In this document: positions 8,613 through 17,999 of the stretch, piece after piece
Layout of the letters: each line of letters opens with the position of its first letter
Numbering within the stretch: position 1 is the stretch's first letter
Source of the DNA: JAFAQB01 sp045808425
GTDB taxonomy: Archaea > Thermoproteota > Nitrososphaeria > Nitrososphaerales > Nitrososphaeraceae
NCBI GenBank assembly: GCA_045808425.1
Contig: JBJMFM010000352.1
Coordinates: 15,735-79,734, forward strand
Reading direction: 5' to 3'
Length of the DNA: 64,000 bases
Notes under the pieces: model-generated
Told to the model about the DNA's origin: nothing
Seen by the model: the letters and a program-made list of their open reading frames with translations, nothing else
Database searches by the model: none
Translations under genes and position numbers: made by a program

Positions 8613-10064
8613 TTAAACGAAACCGTACTCTCTCCATTTGCTCTTAACCAATGCCCGTGTTTCCTCATCTACAACAGCTAATTCTTGAGCCTCTCTGGTA
8701 TATCCTTCCGCTTTCCACTTGGTCGTTGCGTCTATGCCAATCTTAGATCCAAGATTAGGTAAGGGAGAAGCAGGGTCCAGAGTGTCTGTTGGAGTATTAT
8801 CAATTATTACTGTGTCGCGTTTTGGATCAGCCCTAGTGGTAATGGCCCATAATACTTCCCTTATATTGTGTACATCAATATCTGGATCTACTACCACAAA
8901 CATTTTTGTCAAAGAAAGTTGTCCCATTCCCCATAAACCCATCATAACCTTTTTTGCTTGGCCGGGGTATCGTTTTTTCACTGAAACTACAGCCAGTCCC
9001 TGGAACCAACATTCAGGAGGCATAGAAATGTCAACAACTTCAGGTTGAAGCATCTGTATTAATGGTAAAAATGAACGTTCAATAACTTTGCCTATATATG
9101 CATCCTCTAAAACAGGTTTGCCAACAACCGTAGTCAAGTAAATGGGATCTTGTCTTTGCATAAGTGCTGTTAGAGTAAACGTGGGAAATGGTTCAGCAGG
9201 AGTGTAATATCCTGTGTGATCTCCGAATGGCCCTTCAATGTGGGTATCGTCTGGAGTTACGTATCCTTCTAAAACTATTTCCGCATTTGCAGGAACTTCC
9301 AAGTCAACCGTAGAACATTTTACAAGTTTAATGCCCTTCTTCCTGGTTATCCCTGAAAAAAGGAATTTATCTAGTCCTTCGGGAACAGGTGCAACTGCAC
9401 TAAAAATTGTCGCAGGATCGGCTCCTATAACAACTGCCACTTCAATTCTCTTATTTGATTTCTTCATTATTTGGTAATGCTCTGCTCCGCGCTTGTGGAT
9501 CTGCCAATGCATAATAGCTCTTCTTTCATCAATAACTTGCATCCTGTAAACTCCGATGTTTGGGACACTACTTTCAGGATGTTTCGTGATAGTTAGCCCA
9601 AACGTAATGAATTTTCCAGCATCACCAATAAATGACTTCAGGATGGGCAATGAGTCAAAACTTGCTTTATCTGTTTTTACTATCTCAGTAACAGGTCCGG
9701 AATCCACATGTTTAGGACCATAATCAGCAATTTCTGAAAGCTTTGGCAACATTTTAAGCTTATTTAATGTTCCTGAAGGCATCTTAAATTTTGTTAGCTG
9801 CACTATTCTAGCTCCTATTTCCGTAAAATCCCTGGAATCAAGCGCAATATGTAATCTTTCCATTGTTCCGAATGCGTTGCCAAGAATGGGCATCGATGAA
9901 TCCTGTACGTTTTCGAATAACACAGCCGGGTGTCCTTGAGCATACATAGCCCGCCGCATAATCTCAGCGACCTCCAAATTAGGGCTTACCTTTGTTTTTA
10001 TTCTTTTCAGCAGTCCTGCCTTATCCAGCGCTTCCATGTAGTCCCGAAGGCTCTCAAAAGTCAT
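8613..10064 (-). CDS. UbiD-family decarboxylase
   Basis: This 483-485-residue protein matches UbiD along its length. It has N-terminal FESLRDYMEALDKAGLLKRI, the prenyl-FMN-binding region around NIGVYRMQVIDERRAIMHWQIHKRG, an ExxR/ExxE-like catalytic segment (EGPFGDHTGYYTPAEPFP) and the C-terminal WGMGQLSLTKMFVVVDPDIDVHN. Family members decarboxylate unsaturated or aromatic acids with prenylated FMN and act in quinone biosynthesis. Thaumarchaea make menaquinones, so that role is plausible. No ubiX-like gene is visible nearby. ATG at 10064 or 10070 can be the start. Confidence 0.9.
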   Translation of the reverse strand: MTFESLRDYMEALDKAGLLKRIKTKVSPNLEVAEIMRRAMYAQGHPAVLFENVQDSSMPILGNAFGTMERLHIALDSRDFTEIGARIVQLTKFKMPSGTLNKLKMLPKLSEIADYGPKHVDSGPVTEIVKTDKASFDSLPILKSFIGDAGKFITFGLTITKHPESSVPNIGVYRMQVIDERRAIMHWQIHKRGAEHYQIMKKSNKRIEVAVVIGADPATIFSAVAPVPEGLDKFLFSGITRKKGIKLVKCSTVDLEVPANAEIVLEGYVTPDDTHIEGPFGDHTGYYTPAEPFPTFTLTALMQRQDPIYLTTVVGKPVLEDAYIGKVIERSFLPLIQMLQPEVVDISMPPECWFQGLAVVSVKKRYPGQAKKVMMGLWGMGQLSLTKMFVVVDPDIDVHNIREVLWAITTRADPKRDTVIIDNTPTDTLDPASPLPNLGSKIGIDATTKWKAEGYTREAQELAVVDEETRALVKSKWREYGFV

Positions 10065-10249
10065 AATCAAAATGATCTGGCAAGGTAAGATAAGCTTTAC
10101 CAGAGATAGAATCTTTGTTCTTATTAGGGACTAGGCCTGCATGAAATAGAAGTAAGAATTCAATGACAGTAATCCAGAATACTGCTTCATGATATGTCAA
10201 TAATTCTTGTCATATGGGTTTAAGTAATAACTTGATGTCACTATAAAAG

Positions 10250-10630
10250 TTGAGAAATAAACAGCATCTGAGTGTACCTAATGACCGGGATGCCTATGAA
10301 GAAAAGCAGGTCATAGTGGAGGACTGGTTAATGGATATATTGATGGATAAACTCAGAAAAGCTTCTACTATTGTAAGTCAGAAAGACATTCCATTTATAC
10401 TGTACAGAAACATTATAGAGGAGAGTGACACGTGCGTACAAGAAGAAGTTGCTACACTAGTTGAAAAATATGTTGTTATCCAGATCTTTAGTTATGGAGG
10501 GTTCATACCAAGTAGCTTTCAAAGGCAACATGTATTTACCATAGATAGATTTACGAGGCTAATTTTAAGGAAAAACAGTGCCTTGTTCTTTGAGTGTCTT
10601 GAAAGTCTCAAAACAGCATTGCTGTCTTGA
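10250..10630 (+). CDS. Conserved-looking hypothetical protein
   Basis: This is a 126-residue soluble protein, mainly helical by composition, with one cysteine-containing segment (ESDTCVQEEVATLVEKYVV) and a hydrophobic patch (VVIQIFSYGGFIPSSF). No family was recognised. The codon usage and uninterrupted frame look coding. The start is TTG at 10250, the first in-frame candidate. It is divergent from the UbiD gene with a 180-bp gap. Confidence 0.5.
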   Translation: MRNKQHLSVPNDRDAYEEKQVIVEDWLMDILMDKLRKASTIVSQKDIPFILYRNIIEESDTCVQEEVATLVEKYVVIQIFSYGGFIPSSFQRQHVFTIDRFTRLILRKNSALFFECLESLKTALLS

Positions 10631-10930
10631 CACAATCTATAATTTCATATTCTGCTAGCTTGTGATTCTAGTTCCAAGTTTCCTTGTAGTGTTGTATTAT
10701 TGGATTTGCCAGCATTCTAAATTACTAGAACCCAAATGAGGGAGGACTATGCGTGTCAAGTGCACACTAAAAGCAAGCCAAGCCAAAAGTCTTCGCATAG
10801 CAAGATTATGATCGTTTATACTGGACCTACTGACGAGAGGAACAGAAAAAACAGTAATAGGATTGACAAATATCTGAACTGTCAAAAAATTAGAGGGGCT
10901 ATAACCTCTTTTTCTATATTCCATGTAACA

Positions 10931-11179
10931 TTATTTCTTAAGCTTCTCTTCTCTTGCTTCCTTTTCTAAGGCCTCCCTTAGCATTTGCATGTGCCTTTGC
11001 CTATCCTGTTTTATAGTATTCCACATATTGACCAGGTCAGATCTATTGGCTTTTTCTGCATCTCCTCTGTAAGTGTCAATGGTCGAGTACAAAAACTGTG
11101 CCTCTTTTCCAAGAGCAATAAGGATATCAAAGGTTGTATTTTCTAATCCAGTTGTTTGGTGTTTTGTTGTTTCTGCCAT
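10931..11179 (-). CDS. Small helical protein
   Basis: The 82-residue product is almost entirely helical, with alternating acidic and basic residues. It has a central LGKEAQFLYSTIDTYRGDAEKANRSDLVNMW and a C-terminal charged coiled coil (REALEKEAREEKLKK). The pattern resembles one helical hairpin of a four-helix bundle, so a homodimer is likely. It has no cysteines and no signal. The function is unknown. ATG start. Confidence 0.6.
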   Translation of the reverse strand: MAETTKHQTTGLENTTFDILIALGKEAQFLYSTIDTYRGDAEKANRSDLVNMWNTIKQDRQRHMQMLREALEKEAREEKLKK

Positions 11180-11507
11180 ATCCTTCGCAACACAATCAAA
11201 TTAAAAAGAGTTATACTCTATTACTATATAATTCTCTTCTTGAATCATTCCTATGATCTCATCGTGTTATAACTTGGATATGTCGGCTTGTAAACTAGAC
11301 CGTAGTAACTTCTGACACAATTTAAGTAGAAGTCAAAGCCAAAAAGGCGCTACAGCCAAGTTCAAAAGCACCAGCGAATAACCGATTATTGTTATATATA
11401 ACATTATTCAAGAAAAATGTTAATGTTAATGACAATGCATTTTAGCCAGTGATTAGACCTGCTTAAGTTATCAGATATATATGGATATATCTATTAGGAT
11501 TATATAT
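11180..11507. other. Intergenic, 328 bp
   Basis: No gene was recognised. The sequence is AT-rich and holds the upstream region of the helical protein and the downstream end of the small C2H2 gene. Confidence 0.35.
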
Positions 11508-11678
11508 CTAAACCATATTCGGATGTTGATCTCTTGTATGCACGTCTAATTCATCTTCCTTATCGAACTTGCGGCCACACACGCGACAGACCTTTGACCC
11601 CCTAAGGCGTTTCCTCCTAAGTTCTCTTCCCCTTAGGTAGTCCGCTATTCTCATCAGATATATGCTAAAACCCCACAT
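11508..11678 (-). CDS. Mini C2H2 zinc-finger protein (56 aa)
   Basis: This very short gene encodes 56 residues, beginning MWGFSIYLMRIADYLRG and ending HPNMV. The basic stretch RELRRKRLRGSK (residues 18-29) precedes a classic C2H2 finger: C31-x2-C34, then x12, then H47-x4-H52. A basic arm plus one finger suggests nucleic-acid binding. ATG start at 11678, TAG stop at 11508-11510. Single C2H2 fingers are a recurrent feature of archaeal small proteins. The target is unknown. Confidence 0.7.
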   Translation of the reverse strand: MWGFSIYLMRIADYLRGRELRRKRLRGSKVCRVCGRKFDKEDELDVHTRDQHPNMV

Positions 11679-11716
11679 GATACCTCTTATACCTTAATTA
11701 TTTATATTGTTAGCTA

Positions 11717-12084
11717 GTGATTGTAGGAATTAACATTCTATTGTTTCTCTTCCCACATGTGAAACGTTCACGTTCCCAACAATTAAATCATGATATGTAT
11801 GCAAACAGTGCAAAGAAGAATATGATCAACTTATTCCGGGCTTGGAAACCAAAGGGCAAAATGTATAGCTTTAGATGCTCACAGTGCAGCTTGGGCTTTC
11901 TTTCAAGTTAGTACCTTGAAGCCCCATATGTGGTAACTGCCTGCAGAAAGCCAAATCACTTGATTCGACAGTTAACTATGACAAGTCTTGCATGGACTGC
12001 GGCAATCGTGGAGTTATTTATAGCAAAGAGCAATGTCATTCATGTTACTTTGGATTTAAAAAGAATGCAGGATTAGAAGAATAA
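11717..12084 (+). pseudogene. Frame-shifted Cys-rich zinc-ribbon gene (candidate)
   Basis: The first frame (11717-11911) ends YSFRCSQCSLGFLSS and stops. A second frame (11920-12084) continues with three further Cys pairs: ICGNC, SCMDCGN and QCHSC, ending KKNAGLEE. An in-frame TGA lies immediately before the second segment. Taken together they look like one multi-CxxC zinc-ribbon protein split by a frameshift near 11905-11920. Alternatively only the 3' part is a gene, starting at ATG 11992 (30 aa). The break is not in a homopolymer run. Confidence is low because no intact relative is at hand. Confidence 0.35.
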
Positions 12085-12311
12085 TGTATGTATTGCAATC
12101 CCATGTTTTTATGTGTTTACGCACTTACACTGAAAAATGGTTATTCTCGTAACTAGGCCAAACACGCACTATAATTAGTCATACAATTAGTAAATGATAC
12201 CGAACGTTTAATGTTCAAGAGTTATAAATATAGTCAAACGAGACATTGACGCAACTGAAAAACCCTGCGCCATAGACTGTAAGCCTGGTCTCCAAGCAAG
12301 GTTGATCTTTC

Positions 12312-12515
12312 TTATAGGATATGCAATTTTTCAGCACACCTTTTGTGGCAGTAACGTCTGTTCATATGACCATGACTTACAATGATGTCATTATCTCGGA
12401 TTTCTAATTTGCACAAATAGCAGAGGCCATTCTGTCTGGTTTTAATAATAGTAACCATTCTTCTTGTACGGCGTTCGTTGCTGTATATAATAAAAGAACG
12501 TACCATTCTTGTCAT
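12312..12515 (-). CDS. Small CxxC zinc-binding protein
   Basis: The product is up to 67 residues. A CYLC pair, a spacer of 20-odd residues with a His-rich SHGHM, and a CHKRC pair form a likely single zinc site (LIM/HNH-like spacing). The first 19 residues are basic and may be dispensable; an internal Met (MVTIIKTRQNGLCYLC) is an alternative start at 12458. It is one of several tiny Cys-rich genes between 7 and 20 kb. The function is unknown. Confidence 0.55.
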   Translation of the reverse strand: MTRMVRSFIIYSNERRTRRMVTIIKTRQNGLCYLCKLEIRDNDIIVSHGHMNRRYCHKRCAEKLHIL

Positions 12516-12657
12516 ACTTGCTATTTCGTTTTATTTTATCCCTATGAATTATTGAGTCTAAGGTGTATTATCCTGAAATATTGTTTAATTTTTTATTAGA
12601 AGAAAGCCGTAGCTAAAATACAATAATTGTTTTGAATTTAATTTCACTTAGAAATTG

Positions 12658-13731
12658 TTATTTTATTGTAGGAAAATGTTTTTCTTTAAGCACACTGTTT
12701 AGAAGCCCTAATTCATAGATGCCGGACAATTCTGGTTGATGCCTGTTTCCTTTTGACAAAAAACCAAGCTCATATTCGTTTTTTGCTAGTTTGAAAAGAG
12801 ATTCCTTAATAGGATCATACGTAATCTCTATTCTTGAGAACGCTTCTCTCAGTTCATCTTCTGGGATCACTTTGCCAGTTAGCTTTTTTAGGGCAGTATT
12901 AAAGTTCAGAACAGCTTGATCCTTGTGGTTATTTATCCATATTGTCTCATCAACATGCAACATTAGAAATTTTTTTAGTGTTGCCTGGTTGTTTTTCAGG
13001 TAGTCTGTACTGGCGATGATATTAGCAGTAACGAATTTCCCGTCGGGCCATAAACTTCTCTCATCTACAAAAATACTTCCCTTAGCCTCTTTCTGCAATA
13101 TGGCTCCCCAGGGTTCAGGCACCCATGCACCATCTATCTGCTTTCTTAAAAATAATGTAAGAATATCTTGTAGGCTGGCAGAGGTTACTTCAACGTCACC
13201 GCCGTTCTCTTTAGTATTGTGCCCATTTCTCAACAAATATGATCGAAGGGATATATCTTGGGTGTTACCCAATTGAGGGGAAGCAAATTTCTTGCCCGAG
13301 AAATCTTTAGGTGACTTGATGCCCGAGTCGTTTCTTACTACAAAGACAGCTCCACCACTTGCCGCTCCGGCAATTATTCGCGGGTCTTTTCCATCAGATA
13401 CCATGTATCCATTGATTGCAGGATTCGGCCCTATGTATGCTACGTCTATCTGATTTGCAAATAATGCTTCTATCACTGATGGTCCTGCAGAGAAGACTTG
13501 TGGTTTAATTGTAATGCCATCTTTCAGTAATTTTTTTTGGAAATCTCCGTTTTCGAATCCTAAAACGGCCTGAGCATGATTGACGTTAGGAAAATACCCT
13601 ATCCTCAAAGTGTTAGAAGGTACACCACTATTAGTATTTGCTATTCTCGGAGATGCATTATAAAATATGGAACTTGCAATTACGCAGACCATTATCAATA
13701 TTGATATTCCCAGACTTATCTTCGCGTCCAT
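12658..13731 (-). CDS. ABC transporter substrate-binding protein, NrtA/SsuA-like
   Basis: The protein is about 357 residues long and starts with a hydrophobic anchor (about residues 3-25 from ATG 13731). It then has the NMT1/SsuA-type fold: LRIGYFPNVNHAQAVLG, a VIEALFANQIDVAYIGPNPAING ligand loop, GAASGGAVFVVRNDSG and the IDGAWVPEPWG hinge. Relatives bind nitrate, sulfonates, taurine or thiamine precursors outside the membrane. No permease or ATPase gene flanks it, so the rest of the importer is elsewhere. A GTG nine bases upstream is also possible. Confidence 0.85.
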   Translation of the reverse strand: MDAKISLGISILIMVCVIASSIFYNASPRIANTNSGVPSNTLRIGYFPNVNHAQAVLGFENGDFQKKLLKDGITIKPQVFSAGPSVIEALFANQIDVAYIGPNPAINGYMVSDGKDPRIIAGAASGGAVFVVRNDSGIKSPKDFSGKKFASPQLGNTQDISLRSYLLRNGHNTKENGGDVEVTSASLQDILTLFLRKQIDGAWVPEPWGAILQKEAKGSIFVDERSLWPDGKFVTANIIASTDYLKNNQATLKKFLMLHVDETIWINNHKDQAVLNFNTALKKLTGKVIPEDELREAFSRIEITYDPIKESLFKLAKNEYELGFLSKGNRHQPELSGIYELGLLNSVLKEKHFPTIK

Positions 13732-13881
13732 GAACAACACAGATTACCAGATCTGCTGTTTTAATTACATTATAGGATTTTGTTTTTTATTATCAAAAAT
13801 AAATGCTTCATTGTCATTAATTGTCCTGTTCGTTTATAGCTACTATAACGTATTTTTAATAACAGCCCCCAATTATTAGAT

Positions 13882-14460
13882 ATGCCATCACAGACAGAGA
13901 TAACAGACATTTTATACTCAAAGATAAGAAGCATGGGTAGGAATAAAATTCGAGCTGACATTGCTTCAAACGTCAACGTGTCACAAGTATATATGCATAA
14001 TATATTGAGTGAGTGTATTGCAAAACTAGGTGTCAGTTCAAGAGACGGCAACAATAAGGATGATGATAGAATCGTACTCCTGGCCGAAGCGCTTCTTCAC
14101 TTTATGCTCACCGCCACTACTCTTCCATCTCAGAGAAAAATTCCAGTAAGAGATAACCTATCTATTGATGTTATAGTTCCTAATGTCCAAACACTAAACA
14201 GAAACCCTGATAAATCAATTATTGTTCAATTCTTAAGTGATAGCCTAGATTTAAAGAAAATACTCCAGCTGGAATGGTTGCAACCAAATTATAAGAATAT
14301 TTGGCTGATATACGCTAGTAAACCCCCTCCATATAAAAAATATACAATATATAGCATATTACCTGACACTTCACTGCATAAAAGTTATTCAAATATCATA
14401 ATAGATATCACCAATTTTCTAAAAGAAAAAGGAGACAAAAGCCTTCGATTTATTCATTGA
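13882..14460 (+). CDS. Hypothetical protein with N-terminal HTH-like segment
   Basis: The 192-residue product starts with a helical region in which NKIRADIASNVNVSQVYMHN (about residues 21-40) could be a helix-turn-helix. A long helix (DDRIVLLAEALLHFMLTATTL) and a C-terminal alpha/beta part (ILQLEWLQPNYKNIWLIYASK) follow. No family was recognised. It is transcribed divergently from the binding-protein gene, with 140 bp between the starts, so control of that neighbour is possible but unproven. ATG start. Confidence 0.5.
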   Translation: MPSQTEITDILYSKIRSMGRNKIRADIASNVNVSQVYMHNILSECIAKLGVSSRDGNNKDDDRIVLLAEALLHFMLTATTLPSQRKIPVRDNLSIDVIVPNVQTLNRNPDKSIIVQFLSDSLDLKKILQLEWLQPNYKNIWLIYASKPPPYKKYTIYSILPDTSLHKSYSNIIIDITNFLKEKGDKSLRFIH

Positions 14461-14504
14461 GCTATAACCTAGAGCCCATCTATCTGTGCATCGCTGGGGC
14501 AACA

Positions 14505-14519
14505 GTTGGATATTCCAAC
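14505..14519. terminator. Short perfect hairpin between convergent genes
   Basis: GTTGGA-TAT-TCCAAC forms a 6-bp stem with a 3-nt loop, between the stop of the plus-strand gene and the stop of a minus-strand gene. It may help end transcription. No T-run follows directly, so this is tentative. Confidence 0.25.
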
Positions 14520-14598
14520 CGAACTTGGTGTTTAACGTTCTTTTATTTGATGGATTATAGATTGAGAGCTTGAATAACGATTGGAATAACCAGAACAA

Positions 14599-14754
14599 TT
14601 AGTGGGTCATTACTTGTCTTTCATGTGTATGGGTCACATCGTACAATCTGTCGCATCTATTGCATACCCATGAAATTTGCTCATTGCAAATATTACAAAA
14701 TGCTACAGGAGTCAACTGTGCTCCACACGCTTTACATGATTCTTTGTTATACAT
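14599..14754 (-). CDS. Mini zinc-ribbon protein (51 aa)
   Basis: A 51-residue protein with three Cys pairs: C7-x2-C10, C20-x2-C23 and C31-x2-C34, followed by a His-rich tail THTHERQVMTH. The order CKACGAQ, FCNICNEQ, VCNRCDRLYD fits a double zinc-ribbon or 'treble' arrangement. ATG at 14754, stop at 14599-14601. It is convergent with the preceding gene. It would be missed by a 60-codon cutoff. The function is unknown. Confidence 0.65.
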   Translation of the reverse strand: MYNKESCKACGAQLTPVAFCNICNEQISWVCNRCDRLYDVTHTHERQVMTH

Positions 14755-15093
14755 TCAATTATGATTCCTCCATAAGAGAAGGGCTTTTATTATAATTATT
14801 ACGACCTCCGATATAAATATTGTATTGAAAAAGAAAATTTTTTATAAAATATGCAAGCCAATCCAATTATTTGCATACAAGAGCTTTAAATCTATTCCAA
14901 AATTATATAACAAGGATAATAATTGAATATCCTGAGAATCTATGTAACTATGATGTAATTGATAATTAGAACGAAATTTTATTAGCTAATGTTATATCGT
15001 GTTATCATTTACGTGCTCTATTCAGACAATATTTGACGGAGTAATGATGTTGCTATGGGTCTCCAGGCACTGTTATAAGTACATGAATATTCT
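14755..15093. other. Intergenic, 339 bp
   Basis: This lies between divergent small genes. The sequence is strongly AT-rich with several TATA-like runs. No further gene or RNA was recognised. Confidence 0.35.
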
Positions 15094-15390
15094 ATGTACT
15101 CTAGACGCACATTGGTAAAGGACAAGAAAGTAATCAAATTTCATGGAACTGAAGTGCTCAACGTAACTATTCTATATTCAAGGAAACCAAACGCGAAACC
15201 GATCACTAGAAGAATGGAAGAATTCGATGCATTAAAGGATCCTAGACCTTGTGAAACTATAAACGTACAGGTAGTCGCTGACTTCGTTACAATTACATTT
15301 TATAAACATGAAAGTACTAATTCCATTATTGGTAGAGAGCTGATACCATTACATGCAATAGAACATATCTGGGTGAAAGATTCACAATAA
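15094..15390 (+). CDS. Small beta-rich hypothetical protein
   Basis: The 98-residue product alternates hydrophobic and polar residues as a beta-sheet protein does (VLNVTILYS, NVQVVADFVTITFYK, LIPLHAIEHIWVKD). The last segment resembles the end of an Sm-like barrel, but this is a weak resemblance only. It is basic at the N-terminus. ATG start. No family was recognised. Confidence 0.5.
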   Translation: MYSRRTLVKDKKVIKFHGTEVLNVTILYSRKPNAKPITRRMEEFDALKDPRPCETINVQVVADFVTITFYKHESTNSIIGRELIPLHAIEHIWVKDSQ

Positions 15391-15506
15391 GATAACTCAC
15401 TCTAGTGGATGCGCTTAGAGCGGGTATTCTAGATGTAAAGCGACTATGCTTCAGAATTATTAGTTTCCATTCACATGGGTGTCATCTAGATCATATCATT
15501 CATAGA

Positions 15507-15797
15507 TCAAGGTTTGAACAGATCTTCCTGCTTACCACGCTTTATTCTTCGTACAAACAGTTTCCAGAAATAATTCAAATGGCCATAAATATAGCGGAAA
15601 TTCTTTAATATAAATCCAATAGAGATCGATATCGCTCCACCTACCACGAATCTCCAGCCTATTATTCTAAAACCTTCCCCCTCTTCTTGCAATCCAATTG
15701 TCCCAGCAATCCATATGCATACTACTCCAAATACGATAATTATAATACCCGCCGTTAAGAATGGCTTAAAAAGCGTATTCTGATCATTTACCGTCAT
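15507..15797 (-). CDS. Small membrane protein with two helices
   Basis: About 96 residues with two hydrophobic segments, FLTAGIIIIVFGVVCIWIAG and IIGWRFVVGGAISISIGFIL, separated by an acidic turn (LQEEGEG). The C-terminus is basic (RRIKRGKQ). Positive charge at the C-terminus suggests that end is cytoplasmic. The start is ATG 15797, or TTG 15809. The function is unknown. Confidence 0.5.
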   Translation of the reverse strand: MTVNDQNTLFKPFLTAGIIIIVFGVVCIWIAGTIGLQEEGEGFRIIGWRFVVGGAISISIGFILKNFRYIYGHLNYFWKLFVRRIKRGKQEDLFKP

Positions 15798-16125
15798 TAC
15801 AGCTTTCAATGTGCATTTAGTTAATTAAAGCATAAATAAGTCGTACGATTGGTTGTCAATGCAAGTTAAGTATTTATTTTCAAATGATCTGATATTAGAT
15901 ATATTCCTAGAAATATGCAATAAAGAGGTCAACTGTATAACTGCCTAATGTACAAGAATAGGCTAGAACTAGATTAACTTATGGAAAAAAATTAAGTTTA
16001 CTGAATTCGTACGCAGATGTCGATCGTATTGAGGATCTTATCTCTATGGATAAATAATATGATACAAAATAATACAATCTGTAATTTAAACTGCTATCGC
16101 TTGGCTAAACCTTTCTTCGCTTATG
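15798..16125. other. Intergenic, about 330 bp
   Basis: No gene was recognised. The 3' end borders the stop of the malic enzyme gene. Confidence 0.35.
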
Positions 16126-17328
16126 TTATTGTACACCACCCTTTTCTATGTGTTTTATAAGTGCCCCCTTTAGCGTTTGCGAGATTATAGACTGGATACG
16201 AGGATCATTTACCTTTGGTATAATGAAATCCTCTTTTAATTGTTCATCCTCAACTAGACTAGCAATTGCATTGGCAATAGCAACTAATACATCTTCTCTT
16301 AACTCTTTAACCTGAAGATCTAATAAGGCTCGAAGGATAGATGGGAATACTACAGCATTATTCACCTGATTTGGAAAATCAGATCTGCCAGTAGCTACAA
16401 TCCTTGCACCACCCTTAACCGCTTCAGAAGGTAGTATTTCGGGGTCAGGATTGCTTAAGGCGAAAATTATTGGATGAGTACTCATTGATTGCACAATCTT
16501 GTAATCAAGTATGTCGCGCCTTCCTGAAACACCTATAAAAATATCGGTACCTTTTATTGTGTCTGCAATTTTTCCTCTTAACTGTCTTGGATTGCTTCTT
16601 TCGGCTATCTCCTTTTTATACGGATTATCTATTCCTTCTTTCCTATCATGATATATTGCTCCTTTACTATCGACTACAATGATGTCCCTGCATCCTGCTT
16701 TATACATTATTTTGAATATACCATAGCCAGCCGATCCAGCACCAGATATTAGCATACTTACTTCATGTATCTTCTTGCCCTGTAGCCTCAGTGCGTTTAA
16801 TAAAGCTGCTAGCGTAATAATGGCCGTGCCGTGTTGATCATCGTGGAAGACAGGGATCAAAAGGTCGTTCTCTAATCTTTCTACTATTTCTAGTACCTTT
16901 GGCGACTCTATATCTTCTATATTGATCGCACCAAATACTGGTTGGATCGCTTTGACGAATCGGATTATTTCTTCCTTATCCTGAGTCGCTATGCACAACG
17001 GAAATGCGTTAATACCAGCTAACACTTTGAATAGAACGGATTTCCCTTCCATAACCGGAATTGCCGCCTCAGGACCTATGTTGCCTAGTCCAAGCACACG
17101 AGAACCATCGCATACTATAGCGACGTTATTCCATTTTGAAGTGTATTCATATGTCAGCCCTTTGTTATTGCCTATTTCAGTAGCAACGTATGCAACACCA
17201 GGAGTATAGATTAGCCCTAGAGTGCCTTTATCTTGCTCAAATACACTGTCCACAGGAACTCTGTTCTGAAGCTCTATCTTTCCCCTTAACATTCGATGTA
17301 AATTAATTGCATCTTCCTTTGTAGTCAA
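16126..17328 (-). CDS. NAD(P)-dependent malic enzyme
   Basis: The 400-residue protein is the short prokaryotic type of malic enzyme. It has IYTPGVAYVATEI near 40-52, the NVAIVCDGSRVLGLGNIG segment (68-85), catalytic K96 in MEGK, metal-binding FHDDQHGTA (161-169) and the Rossmann loop GAGSAG (196-201). It oxidatively decarboxylates malate to pyruvate, linking the TCA-type reactions (aconitase is also in this window) to pyruvate and NAD(P)H. The start is TTG at 17328. It is monocistronic. Confidence 0.93.
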   Translation of the reverse strand: MTTKEDAINLHRMLRGKIELQNRVPVDSVFEQDKGTLGLIYTPGVAYVATEIGNNKGLTYEYTSKWNNVAIVCDGSRVLGLGNIGPEAAIPVMEGKSVLFKVLAGINAFPLCIATQDKEEIIRFVKAIQPVFGAINIEDIESPKVLEIVERLENDLLIPVFHDDQHGTAIITLAALLNALRLQGKKIHEVSMLISGAGSAGYGIFKIMYKAGCRDIIVVDSKGAIYHDRKEGIDNPYKKEIAERSNPRQLRGKIADTIKGTDIFIGVSGRRDILDYKIVQSMSTHPIIFALSNPDPEILPSEAVKGGARIVATGRSDFPNQVNNAVVFPSILRALLDLQVKELREDVLVAIANAIASLVEDEQLKEDFIIPKVNDPRIQSIISQTLKGALIKHIEKGGVQ

Positions 17329-17999
17329 ACGTTCTCATATAGCCAATAAAATATGTATAAGTATTCACGAAATTCTTTATTTCCATTCTGTAGCAATTTA
17401 ATTTTGTTAATATGTTGTTGATTGCGATTTTTTTGTACTACGCTGGTTGTCTATGTCAGTATAAAGATACTTCACTATTATCTTGCATTTCGTTATTCAT
17501 TATGGCTATTATAGTACCATTTTTTTTATTTGTGTGTGAATGTTTAAACGCCTTTGGCAGCTCGATGAAGTACCATGGTATTAGCAGATGTACCCTAGGA
17601 CTATTTAGAGTATTTTCTGGGTTTCCTGATGAAAATCCTTTTACAACCTTCAGAACAAAAATAGTAAATATTGCCTTTATAATTATAGTCTACTCCAAGC
17701 TCCTTATCCATTTCAATTCCACATACCGGATCAATAGACATAAGGCTTAAAACACTCTAAATCATATTTATTCATTACCAATCACCCTTCTCTAGACCCG
17801 CCTTTCGATTTAATGATTACAATTAAAAATTATGATCAACTCTGAGGGAAGACAAAATGTTAATGATAAATTAGAATTAGAATCATCTTTTTCATACCGA
17901 GAAATCATTATGTTCATTGCTGAAATTTATAATTGCTTCTTTGGTCAACCCGAATTAACATAAATTTTCTTATTTTCCAGTAATACTAAATTTATCAAT
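17329..17999. other. Intergenic, about 670 bp
   Basis: It contains an open frame (17412-17750, plus) with hydrophobic stretches and Cys residues that resembles AT-rich noise more than a gene. No RNA was recognised. The last part precedes the mini zinc-ribbon gene. Confidence 0.35.

Noticed and set aside
10697..10969. Overlapping open frames on both strands between the hypothetical gene and the helical protein
   Set aside because: They overlap each other on opposite strands, with no motif, and one also overlaps the end of the helical gene.
17412..17750. 112-residue plus-strand open frame with hydrophobic stretches
   Set aside because: AT-rich composition, no start context or family. Hydrophobicity is a by-product of T-rich DNA.
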